DNA of 13,237 bases from an uncultured Saprospiraceae bacterium (GTDB lineage Bacteria; Bacteroidota; Bacteroidia; Chitinophagales; Saprospiraceae), in contig CALHBW010000050.1 in NCBI GenBank assembly GCA_937930625.1, positions 1 through 13,237 on the forward strand. The letters are read 5' to 3'. How positions within the stretch are numbered: position 1 is the first letter of the stretch; each line of letters begins with the position of its first letter. Positions 1 to 6,527 of this stretch are shown piece after piece. The position numbers were made by a program, and so were the translations under genes. A model generated the notes under the pieces. The model was not told the origin of the DNA. It searched no databases and worked only from the letters and a program-made list of their open reading frames with translations.

Positions 1-119
1 CTCTGCGTACTCTGCGTGAATCAGCATTTTCCGAAATTTACCCCGTTTACAGTATAAAATTGAAATTTGGGTTAGTCTGCCATATAATTTTTATTGTACT
101 ACTAAAACAAATTAAAATG

Positions 120-140
120 CCCCTAATATTTTACACACTC
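120..140. repeat. Solitary end of MITE family C (IS256-like end)
   Basis: This 21-bp stretch, CCCCTAATATTTTACACACT plus a final C, matches the right end of the family C element at 9502-9522 with one mismatch (A for G in the middle). No matching left end is seen in the preceding 119 bases, so the element either extends leftward out of the window or is a relic. The unexplained DNA at 1-119 may therefore belong to it. That stretch also holds a short direct repeat, CTCTGCGT, at its start. Confidence 0.6.
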
Positions 141-151
141 AGATGATTTCA

Positions 152-181
152 TTGAACAAAAACCCAAATTTCGTACCTTTG
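152..181 (+). promoter_or_regulatory. Bacteroidota-type promoter for the RluA-family gene
   Basis: TTG at 152-154 and TACCTTTG at 174-181 are separated by 19 bases, matching the -33 TTTG / -7 TAnnTTTG arrangement of Bacteroidota housekeeping promoters. The -7 box ends only four bases before the ATG at 186, so a transcript from it would have almost no 5' leader. Confidence 0.65.
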
Positions 182-185
182 CATC

Positions 186-893
186 ATGGAAGGCTTGAAA
201 GTATTATATGAAGACAACCATCTAATTGCGGTATATAAGCAAGCGGGATGGTTGGTACATGGCGACATTACGGGCGATGTGCCATTGGTGGAGATGACCA
301 AAAGATACATCGAAATTCGCTATAACAAACCCGGTAAGGCATTTTTGGGTGTGATGCACCGACTTGACCGTCCGGTGAGTGGCTTGGTCTTGTTTGCGCG
401 TACCAGTAAGGGATTGCGGCGGATGAATGACCTATTCCGCGAACGCAAAATCAAGAAAAAATATTGGGCAATCACCAATGAACGTCCGGCGGAATTTTCG
501 GGGCAATTGAAGCACTGGATTACGAAAAATGTGGAGCGCAATCAAGCGAAAGCTTCCAATAAGAAAATGCCTCATTCAAAAGAAGGTATTCTCAATTACC
601 ACCTCAACGCATCTATCGACAATCACCACCTCATCGCCGTAGAACCATTGACGGGCAGACCGCATCAGATTCGGGTGCAATTGATGAAAATGGGGACACC
701 CATTCGAGGAGATATTAAGTATAATTCACTCATCGCCAATGAAGACGGGCGAATACATCTTCATGCGTATTCCCTTGAATTTGAGCATCCTGTGAAGAAA
801 ACACCCGTTAAAATTATCGCACCACCACCCGACGAACAGGTTTGGAATAAATTCAGGCACCACACTGAGGATTTCTTAATGTTGGATGAGTGA
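186..893 (+). CDS. RluA-family RNA pseudouridine synthase, S4-less
   Basis: The protein (235 aa) should isomerise specific uridines in rRNA or tRNA to pseudouridine in the cytoplasm. The family signature HRLDRPVSGL lies at residues 58-67, with Asp61 as the catalytic nucleophile. The second conserved block, LTGRPHQIRVQL, is at 155-166 and the C-terminal LHAYSLEF motif is at 192-199. The N-terminus enters the catalytic fold directly (VLYEDNHLIAV, 6-16), so there is no S4 domain, as in RluA and TruC rather than RluC/RluD; the target cannot be read from sequence. Start 186 fits the usual family beginning and sits just after a good promoter. The stop TGA at 891-893 lies in the first unit of a GAGTGAGTGATAAT tandem repeat. 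Confidence 0.93.
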   Translation: MEGLKVLYEDNHLIAVYKQAGWLVHGDITGDVPLVEMTKRYIEIRYNKPGKAFLGVMHRLDRPVSGLVLFARTSKGLRRMNDLFRERKIKKKYWAITNERPAEFSGQLKHWITKNVERNQAKASNKKMPHSKEGILNYHLNASIDNHHLIAVEPLTGRPHQIRVQLMKMGTPIRGDIKYNSLIANEDGRIHLHAYSLEFEHPVKKTPVKIIAPPPDEQVWNKFRHHTEDFLMLDE

Positions 894-1011
894 GTGATAA
901 TGAGTGAGTGATAATGAGTGAATTTTGAATGAGCGAATGAGTGAATGATAATGCGATAATGCGATAATGCGATAATGTTTTTAATATCAACACATTCAAA
1001 ATTCACTCATT
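888..1011. repeat. Simple-repeat palindrome, family E copy 1
   Basis: Two 14-bp tandem units GAGTGAGTGATAAT (888-901, 902-915) run into the left arm AATGAGTGAATTTTGAATG (913-931). Its exact reverse complement is at 993-1011, with a loop that contains three GCGATAAT units (954-977). The element fills the whole gap between the RluA-family stop codon and the DUF5522 start. The same 19-mer arms occur in the 8917-9817 region, so this is a repeat family rather than chance low complexity. Confidence 0.8.
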
Positions 1012-1019
1012 AATAAATT

Positions 1020-1181
1020 ATGAAAAAACTAATAGAAGGTATTGATTACTACGTGAATGAAGCGGGTTTGTATGTTTTTACGGAAAAATACTTGCGTGAA
1101 CGTGGTTATTGCTGTAAAAATGGGTGTAAACATTGTCCTTACGGTTATAAAAAAAATGCCCAACGTAGAGAAAATTCATGA
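1020..1181 (+). CDS. DUF5522 family small cysteine-rich protein
   Basis: This 53-residue gene starts at ATG 1020. The sequence begins MKKLIEGIDYYVNEAGLYVF and contains a tight cluster YCCKNGCKHCPYGY at residues 30-43, giving Cys31, Cys32, Cys36, His38 and Cys39. This layout (YY-x-N-x2-G-x3-FTxxYxxxRGYCCxxGCxHCPYG) is that of DUF5522, a short family common in Bacteroidota, often placed near other small housekeeping genes. The Cys/His cluster suggests metal binding, which is inference; no function is known to me. The last seven or so residues and the TGA stop are encoded inside a perfect palindrome (1161-1196). It is separated from the RluA-family gene only by repeat E and could be co-transcribed with it. 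Confidence 0.85.
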   Translation: MKKLIEGIDYYVNEAGLYVFTEKYLRERGYCCKNGCKHCPYGYKKNAQRRENS

Positions 1182-1196
1182 ATTTTCTCTACGTTG
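1161..1196. terminator. Perfect 36-bp palindrome at a convergent gene junction
   Basis: CAACGTAGAGAAAATTCA (1161-1178) is followed at once by its exact reverse complement (1179-1196), with no spacer. It contains the stop codon of the DUF5522 gene (TGA 1179-1181) and lies 12 bases from the stop of the minus-strand DUF4846 gene. It can fold on either strand, so a bidirectional terminator or mRNA-end stabiliser is plausible. There is no long U tract on either side. Confidence 0.7.
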
Positions 1197-1208
1197 TTCT
1201 TTACTTAG

Positions 1209-2165
1209 TCAATCCCGAAATCTTCGTAAATCACTCTCCTTAAATGTCCATTCGGGCGTATATAATTCTCCTTTAAAATTGGCTGAATACCAGGGACTTA
1301 AATCCCGATTCATTGGGTTTTTGAGGATGTGCATATCTTGTGCGGGCATGTAGCTTTGGGCGAGCATAAAGAGCTTTTCGCCTGTCTCGGTGTCCGTCGT
1401 CATATCTACCACGATAACGGCATGACCGGGAAATCCACCTTGAATAAATACATCGCCTATTTGCATATCATTTATCGGAATATTTTGCAATTCTTTTTCG
1501 AGCGAATAGGTGCCTGCATAATTAAAAATGGCTTGCATGTAGCGTTTGAAATTTTTGTACGAATTATCGCTCGTATTGGTACGCGATGAAAAAGATACAT
1601 TATTGCCCAAAACGCGCGGTTTTTTGCCATATCGCCAATCTTCAAAACTTACCTTATCACCACTCGTATAATTAAAATGTATTTGTTCAAATTGTTGTAA
1701 ACCATAATGATATTCGGCTTTGAGGCGCATCACTGCATCGGCGCATTGCTGGAGGTCGCGCGTGCCTGTGTCGATATTGATGACGGCGAAATGTGCATTT
1801 TGATTGTGTTTTTGTTTGCCATTATGCAGCATAACTTTTGTACCTTCGGGCTGCAAAGGTAAGTGTCGCAACCAATCTCCAAAGGAATTTTTAGCGACCT
1901 TTGTGCGTTGATAATTGGTGGGGGCGGGGATGCGATTTACCAGCGCATTTTCAGGCGAAAATTCCGATAACCAGCTATATACATTATGCGTACTTTTATC
2001 CGAAACCGACTGAACAGAACGTTTGGAGGGTAGGGGAGAGGTGGCAGCAAAATTTGATTTTGGAGTAGAAGTAGCATTATTTTCTTGCGTGGCAACATCG
2101 CATGATACCATTGAAATTAACAAGAAAACAATCGCGATAAAATTGTTTTTTCTCAATAAATTCAT
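1209..2165 (-). CDS. DUF4846 family lipoprotein
   Basis: A 318-residue envelope protein with a lipoprotein signal: basic start, hydrophobic run IAIVFLLISMV, and lipobox-like MVSC with Cys22 as the predicted lipidated residue. Residues from about 60 onward match DUF4846, a family of roughly 300-aa Bacteroidota proteins. Recognisable blocks are the WL-x-FSPENALVNRIPAP opening, the PLQPEGTKVMLHNGKQK segment, and the RDLQQCADAVMRLKAEY and IHFNYTSGDKVSFEDWR stretches. Near the C-terminus, IPINDMQIGDVFIQGGFPGHAVIVVDM has the GHAVIV pattern reminiscent of NlpC/P60-like hydrolases, but no full catalytic set is assigned here. The role is unknown. The gene is divergent from the DUF218 gene and convergent with DUF5522. 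Confidence 0.85.
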   Translation of the reverse strand: MNLLRKNNFIAIVFLLISMVSCDVATQENNATSTPKSNFAATSPLPSKRSVQSVSDKSTHNVYSWLSEFSPENALVNRIPAPTNYQRTKVAKNSFGDWLRHLPLQPEGTKVMLHNGKQKHNQNAHFAVINIDTGTRDLQQCADAVMRLKAEYHYGLQQFEQIHFNYTSGDKVSFEDWRYGKKPRVLGNNVSFSSRTNTSDNSYKNFKRYMQAIFNYAGTYSLEKELQNIPINDMQIGDVFIQGGFPGHAVIVVDMTTDTETGEKLFMLAQSYMPAQDMHILKNPMNRDLSPWYSANFKGELYTPEWTFKESDLRRFRD

Positions 2166-2200
2166 TTTATATATTTTGTGAATTATTATTTATAGTAAAT

Positions 2201-2208
2201 TTACTTTG
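2201..2208 (+). promoter_or_regulatory. Possible -7 box of the YdcF-like gene
   Basis: TTACTTTG differs from TAnnTTTG at one position and lies 68 bases before the preferred start ATG at 2276. No convincing TTTG box is visible about 20 bases upstream, so support is weak. Confidence 0.3.
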
Positions 2209-2275
2209 AGGTAATTGTGTGTTTTTTATTCATTCAAAAAACACTTATTTACTTATTATAAATAAAAATCGTACC

Positions 2276-3043
2276 ATGTTTTTTGTACTTTCTAAAACGT
2301 TGTTTTTTCTGCTTACACCTATCAACTGGATAGTTGGGCTTTTATTGTATGCCTTCTTTGGGAAGCATGAAAAACGCACTCGTCGCGCTTTCAAATGGGG
2401 TTTGATTTTATTGATTGTTTTATCGAATCCGTTTTTGAGTAATGTGGTATTTAAATGGTGGGAACGCGAGGCAATTCCGATTAGCGAATTGGACGGCGTG
2501 TATGATATTGCCATCGTTTTAGGCGGTTTTGCTGATGTGAATGAGTACCCGCGCGACCGTCTTCACTTCGGTGAAGCTGCTGACCGACTCACCAACGCCA
2601 TTGAACTTTATGAAACAGGAAAAGTGCGTAAAATATTGGTCACAAGCGGCTCGGCGATGGTTGTAGGCGAGAAAGTAAGTGAAGGGAAAATTACCGGAGA
2701 ATTTCTTGACCGTATCGGTATTCCCAAGTCAGATTTTATCATTGAACCCGACTCGCGAAATACCCACGAAAATGCGATTTATACCGCCAAAATTCTCCGC
2801 GAAAAATACCCCGACGCGCGTTGTCTGCTAATAACTTCCGGCTTTCATTTTCCGCGTGCCGGACGTGCTTTTCGCAAGGCAGGAGTTGAGTACACCGCCT
2901 TTGCCACCGATATTCTTTCCAACCCCATCAAATGGACGCCACAACATCTCATTTTACCCAACGCACACAGCTTGACCATCTGGCAAATGCTGATTAAAGA
3001 ATGGGTAGGTTTGGCAGCGTACAAAGTGCTTGGGTATGCGTGA
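2276..3043 (+). CDS. YdcF/ElyC/SanA-type membrane protein (DUF218)
   Basis: With the start at ATG 2276 the protein has 255 residues: two N-terminal membrane segments (about residues 1-29 and 38-60) followed by a DUF218 domain. The domain begins YDIAIVLGGF, continues with ADRLTNAIELYETGKVRKIL and VTSGSAMVVGE, and ends with DSRNTHENAIYTAKIL and LLITSGFHFPRAGRAF. These are the usual DUF218 blocks, in the same order as in E. coli ElyC and SanA, which act in envelope integrity. Activity of the domain is not well defined. An in-frame ATG at 2219 would add 19 residues (MFFIHSKNTYLLIINKNRT). I prefer 2276 because the second Met precedes the first hydrophobic segment directly and has an A-rich leader. 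Confidence 0.88.
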   Translation: MFFVLSKTLFFLLTPINWIVGLLLYAFFGKHEKRTRRAFKWGLILLIVLSNPFLSNVVFKWWEREAIPISELDGVYDIAIVLGGFADVNEYPRDRLHFGEAADRLTNAIELYETGKVRKILVTSGSAMVVGEKVSEGKITGEFLDRIGIPKSDFIIEPDSRNTHENAIYTAKILREKYPDARCLLITSGFHFPRAGRAFRKAGVEYTAFATDILSNPIKWTPQHLILPNAHSLTIWQMLIKEWVGLAAYKVLGYA

Positions 3044-3048
3044 GTCGG

Positions 3049-3081
3049 GTTGCGAATTAGAAGACTTTTAATCCGCAATCT
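3049..3081. terminator. Possible bidirectional terminator between convergent genes
   Basis: TTGCGAATTA and TAATCCGCAA form an imperfect stem around an AGAAGACTTT-like loop in the 47-base gap between the stops of the DUF218 gene and the minus-strand TPR gene. The fold is modest and lacks a strong T tract. Confidence 0.3.
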
Positions 3082-3090
3082 GCCACCCGT

Positions 3091-3879
3091 TCACTCACAA
3101 GTAAGGTCAAACATTTGTTCAATATCAGCTACATAAAGTTGGTCGATATATGCGCCGCTTGGGTTGCCGCGAATGTAGTTTTGGTATAATAATGCTTTTT
3201 TGAACTGCTTGCAAGCCAATGAGTTATCGCCTTTTTTGTGATAAATAATTCCTTTGCGATAATAGGCTTCGGGACATTTCTCCCATTTGCGAATAATGGT
3301 GTCAAAATCCTTCAATGCACTTTCAAAATCTCCGACATTAGTCTTGGCAATCCCGCGATACATAAAGGTGTACAAATCCACACCATCCTCGCCGAATTTA
3401 TCAATGTAATTATTAAAAGTGCTGATAGCTTTTTCGTAATTTTCCATTTCTTTATACGCGATGGCTACGCGCTCATACGCGCTGCCGGGAACGATGATGT
3501 CAACGTGATTGTCATATTCAATAGCAGTTTTGAAATGCCCAATAGCTGCTTCGTAATCTCCGAAAGATGAAAGTTTTATGTAGCCCAGATAATTGGCATA
3601 CATATACGGGTCGAGTTCGGCGGCATGTTCCATGAGTTTTATACCTTTGGTGTAATTGTTTTCCCGAACCAATTGAAGTCCTTTGCGATAATACGGAAAA
3701 GCCTCATCCGGATGTTCGGTGATGACACTATCCAAAACGGCATACCAATTTGAAGAACCATAGGCTTCTTGTTCGAGTCGTTCGCGTACAAAATCATCAT
3801 TGTATGCTGTTTGTTTTTTGCAAGAAAAAAATAAAATTATACAGAATAATAAAAAATAATGTATAAAGAAATGCTTCAT
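3091..3879 (-). CDS. TPR-repeat lipoprotein
   Basis: A 262-residue protein with a short signal peptide ending in FFSC, so Cys20 is the likely lipidated residue and the protein is anchored in the envelope. The rest is built of about five tetratricopeptide repeats: roughly 62-91 (YYRKGLQLVRENNYTKGIKL), 96-124, 135-162, 172-200 and 205-232 (AYYRKGIIYHKKGDNSLACK). Such repeats normally form a protein-binding scaffold; the partner is unknown. Its ATG overlaps the stop of the upstream 3876-4946 gene (ATGA on the minus strand), implying translational coupling and a shared operon. A role together with that TonB-C-like protein is inferred from the coupling only. Confidence 0.88.
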   Translation of the reverse strand: MKHFFIHYFLLFCIILFFSCKKQTAYNDDFVRERLEQEAYGSSNWYAVLDSVITEHPDEAFPYYRKGLQLVRENNYTKGIKLMEHAAELDPYMYANYLGYIKLSSFGDYEAAIGHFKTAIEYDNHVDIIVPGSAYERVAIAYKEMENYEKAISTFNNYIDKFGEDGVDLYTFMYRGIAKTNVGDFESALKDFDTIIRKWEKCPEAYYRKGIIYHKKGDNSLACKQFKKALLYQNYIRGNPSGAYIDQLYVADIEQMFDLTCE

Positions 3880-4946
3880 AAAATAACCTTTATTTGACCG
3901 TTTGTTATTCGGAAATTTATATCGGTTTGGGCATCACGCGGAACGCCATCTGACTCGTGAGGAATCCATTGGGGAATAGACTTTGCTATATCAAGTATTT
4001 GTTGGGTGACATCTTCATGGAATTGATGAGTCTCATAATTTTTGTTGATTTCAACGACTCTAAATTCTCCGGTTTCTCCTGTACAGTTAATCGTAAATTC
4101 GACAACAACAAAGCCATTTTCGTTTGATGTGTTTTTTGTTATTTGATAATTATTATAAAAATAATTTTTGAGCGCATTACCGCCACCTTCATATAAATTG
4201 CCTGTGTTGCCAATTTTACTGATTCCGTACATACTACATCGTTGGAAACCTCTGTTTTTCAGTGAATTATCAAGGTCTATTGCATCGTTTTGTTTGGTGT
4301 AAATGAGGTTATCTTTTCCGGTTTCATTCCAGATAGAAAGGTGGAGTTGGTCATCATTTGCTGTTACGATTTGCATGGCGCGTGCTGCATATTTTTCGCA
4401 ATCAGTATGGTTTCCGGTTTGGTATAAAAAGGCATAATTATCGTATTTTTCGATATTCCAACAACGAATTTCTGTTAGTTTTTTTTCGGAGAATGTATAT
4501 AGTCTTTCATCGTCAAAATGCAAGGCTTTGTCCCCGCTTACCCAAGAAGTATTACGCAGAAAAGTGTAAAGCTCACCTTCGTCTTTCTCAATAGAAACCG
4601 CTTGAATTTTCCTAAATAAATAATTGTAAAAATTTTCTGTTTGGAGTACGTTTTTATCACATTTAATTAGGTTGTAGTGCAAAGTATCTACCGTAAGTAT
4701 ATTTCCGCTTAATGCCCAATTATAGTGTTTTGCATCTTCGCCGAGTCGCTTGGCTGTCATTGTGCCATCGGTACGAAAATCATTAATAATGGGTAGCGGA
4801 AAATTAGGATTATACTCAATATGTACCCCCAACCACAAGCCATATAATTGACTTTTGTGATAAGACATTAACCGACATTGCCAACAAAAAAACATTAATA
4901 TTGTTAAAATGATGATATATAATGATATTCGGTAAAAAAGGTGCAT
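3876..4946 (-). CDS. Membrane-anchored protein: lipocalin-like region plus TonB-like C-terminal domain
   Basis: A 356-residue protein with an N-terminal hydrophobic segment (YRISLYIIILTILMFFCW, about 5-22), probably a signal anchor; two nearby cysteines (21 and 24) do not sit in a good lipobox. Residues about 34-110 (LYGLWLG, FRTDGTMTAKR, YNWALSGNILTVD) resemble lipocalin-like domains, with the GxW start and the W-x-LxGN-x-L strand pair. Residues 279-356 have the plan of the TonB C-terminal domain: FVVVEFTINCTGETG, then VEINKNYE, an amphipathic helix ending AKSIPQWIPHESDGVP, then DINFRI. There is no proline-rich periplasm-spanning segment or ExbB/ExbD partner nearby, so this is probably not a classical energy transducer. 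It is translationally coupled to the TPR lipoprotein. Confidence 0.75.
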   Translation of the reverse strand: MHLFYRISLYIIILTILMFFCWQCRLMSYHKSQLYGLWLGVHIEYNPNFPLPIINDFRTDGTMTAKRLGEDAKHYNWALSGNILTVDTLHYNLIKCDKNVLQTENFYNYLFRKIQAVSIEKDEGELYTFLRNTSWVSGDKALHFDDERLYTFSEKKLTEIRCWNIEKYDNYAFLYQTGNHTDCEKYAARAMQIVTANDDQLHLSIWNETGKDNLIYTKQNDAIDLDNSLKNRGFQRCSMYGISKIGNTGNLYEGGGNALKNYFYNNYQITKNTSNENGFVVVEFTINCTGETGEFRVVEINKNYETHQFHEDVTQQILDIAKSIPQWIPHESDGVPRDAQTDINFRITNGQIKVIL

Positions 4947-5137
4947 GGTTATAATTTGTGATCTATTGATTACGACACATAACGCTCAAACAGTTAGATT
5001 GATACAGACTTCTGCAAAAATAAGTCACAATATAATATATAGAAATTTGTAAGCGAGTTTAACAGAAACGTAACAAAATAGCAACTCGTAGTTCATATTT
5101 CATTAAAAAACAGAAAAAGAAAGAACTATTTATGTCG

Positions 5138-5145
5138 TATAATTG
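5138..5145 (+). promoter_or_regulatory. Possible -7 box before the PARG operon
   Basis: TATAATTG differs from TAnnTTTG at one position and lies 33 bases upstream of ATG 5179, a suitable distance. A TTTG box at the expected distance is not visible. The 4947-5178 gap is the divergent promoter region for the PARG group and the minus-strand operon and holds no gene. Confidence 0.35.
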
Positions 5146-5178
5146 TTTACAGAAAATAGCATCTAAAAACATAAAACC

Positions 5179-6018
5179 ATGAGTAGAAACGACAGAAAAC
5201 AAATCGCGGAAGACACGCTACAAATACTGGAACAAGGATATTTCGTAACTCCTTCAAACAACACTATCACCATCAAGGAAGTGCAAGCTGAATGTGAAGC
5301 AAATACAAAGGTGTATAGTCCCGAAGTATCTGATGATTTACTTCAAAACAGAGTAGCAAATCCACTTGACATTCCTACAAAAATATCGGTCACAAATCAG
5401 ACAACACTTGACGCTACACGAGATTTAATCAAAGCAGGAAATGAGGATGTATTATGCCTCAATTTTGCTTCGGCTAAAAATCCGGGCGGTGGTTTTCTTG
5501 GTGGTAGTCAGGCACAAGAAGAAAGTATTGCACGAGCTACGGGCTTGTACAAGAGCTTGTTACGAGCAGATGCCTACTATGAAACAAATCGCAATACGAA
5601 GTCATGTTTTTATACGGATTACATGATTTATAGTCCGGGTGTACCAATTTTCAAGGATGAGGAAGGGAAGAATTTGGAGGAATTGGTATCTTGTAGTATC
5701 ATCACTGCTCCGGCGGTGAATACGGGCGTAGTCAAACGAAAAGAACCGCATCGGCTTTCTGAAATTGAATCGGTTATGAAACGCAGAATTGCGAAAGTAT
5801 TGGCGATTTCGTTGGCGCATGGACATCGCTGTGTGGTTTTAGGAGCTTGGGGCTGCGGCGTTTTTCAGAATGACCCGATAGATATGGCGAGGTATTTTCG
5901 AGAGGTGATTGAGGAGCAATTTAAAAGTGAATTTAGGGAAATTGTATTCGCCATTTATGCGCGAAATGAGCGATTTATTAATCCGTTTTATGAAGAATTT
6001 TCTAATTATTTGAAATAA
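5179..6018 (+). CDS. Microbial-type PARG macrodomain protein (TIGR02452 / DUF2263)
   Basis: A 279-residue cytoplasmic protein of the microbial poly(ADP-ribose) glycohydrolase type, expected to remove ADP-ribose from targets or hydrolyse ADP-ribose chains. The diagnostic signature is intact: NFASAKNPGGGFLGGSQAQEE, with the GGG loop at 103-105 and the catalytic QEE at 113-115. Later macrodomain blocks are also present: YTDYMIYSPGVPIF (145-158), SIITAPAVNTG (173-183) and LGAWGCGVFQNDP (221-233). Length is typical of the TIGR02452 family. It heads a same-strand group with an RDD membrane protein 32 bases downstream and a DUF6940-like gene. The natural substrate is unknown; no ADP-ribosyltransferase is visible in this window. 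Confidence 0.92.
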   Translation: MSRNDRKQIAEDTLQILEQGYFVTPSNNTITIKEVQAECEANTKVYSPEVSDDLLQNRVANPLDIPTKISVTNQTTLDATRDLIKAGNEDVLCLNFASAKNPGGGFLGGSQAQEESIARATGLYKSLLRADAYYETNRNTKSCFYTDYMIYSPGVPIFKDEEGKNLEELVSCSIITAPAVNTGVVKRKEPHRLSEIESVMKRRIAKVLAISLAHGHRCVVLGAWGCGVFQNDPIDMARYFREVIEEQFKSEFREIVFAIYARNERFINPFYEEFSNYLK

Positions 6019-6050
6019 TGTTTTTTATTTAAATCCATAAACATCTTACT

Positions 6051-6524
6051 ATGAGTTACTCTGATGAAATTTTAGATTTTCAAGAAGATAAGTACCAAGA
6101 CCCAGAGCTTTATCTGGCAAGTACAGGATTGCGTTTCGCCAACTACATATTAGATAGAATTGGTATGTATATCTGCCTATTTGCATTCTTTCTTCTTATT
6201 GACCTTTTAGGAGGTACATCCTTAGAAAGTGACGACCCTTCAGGTATTGAAGTGATTTTGATGTTTGCCATTATGCTTGGGTATTGGGTCATCCCCGAAT
6301 ATGTATGGGGAAAAACCCCGGCAAAATTTCTGACCCGGACAAGGGTAGTAACAGTAAAAGGAGAAAAACCTACTTTTATGACTATTGTAGGTCGTACTTT
6401 GTGTCGATTGATTCCGTTTGAGCCTTTTTCTTTTTTGGGAAACAAACCCGTGGGATGGCACGATAGCATTCCCAAAACAAGGGTAGTTACAAACGATTAT
6501 AAAGTACGTGAAGATTATTATTAA
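6051..6524 (+). CDS. RDD family membrane protein
   Basis: A 157-residue membrane protein. The RDD hallmarks appear in GLRFANYILDRIG: Arg28 and Asp35 at the edge of the first membrane segment (about 37-54). A second segment is about 67-84, and the stretch RTLCRLIPFEPFSFLGNKPVGWHDSIPKTRVV (115-146) is the usual amphipathic third region with the family's closing WHD. WGKTPAKFLTRTRVV (86-100) is also typical (G-KTxGK-x2-GxxVV). Most RDD proteins have no assigned function; some act as Na+/H+ antiporters or in transport. Its stop is only 3 bases before the ATG of the next gene, so the two are very likely co-expressed. Confidence 0.88.
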   Translation: MSYSDEILDFQEDKYQDPELYLASTGLRFANYILDRIGMYICLFAFFLLIDLLGGTSLESDDPSGIEVILMFAIMLGYWVIPEYVWGKTPAKFLTRTRVVTVKGEKPTFMTIVGRTLCRLIPFEPFSFLGNKPVGWHDSIPKTRVVTNDYKVREDYY

Positions 6525-6527
6525 ATC

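Noticed and set aside
1..119. Possible 3' end of an upstream gene
   Set aside because: No reading frame with recognisable protein content; the stretch is short, contains the direct repeat CTCTGCGT and adjoins a solitary repeat end.
888..977. Possible CRISPR array from regular GAGTGAGTGATAAT and GCGATAAT units
   Set aside because: Units are 8-14 bp, contiguous and without unique spacers, and no cas gene is near; these are simple tandem repeats.
1057..1353. A 98-codon plus-strand ORF overlapping DUF5522 and the minus-strand DUF4846 gene
   Set aside because: It is in another frame of the clear DUF5522 gene and then runs antisense through the DUF4846 coding end; the protein has no recognisable pattern.
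2219..2275. Upstream ATG for the YdcF-like protein
   Set aside because: It would add a polar, AT-rich 19-residue stretch before the first membrane segment; ATG 2276 fits the topology better. Not excluded outright.
3876..4946. Reading the 356-aa protein as a classical TonB energy transducer
   Set aside because: No Pro-rich spacer, no ExbB/ExbD neighbours and an additional lipocalin-like N-region; only the C-terminal domain is TonB-like.
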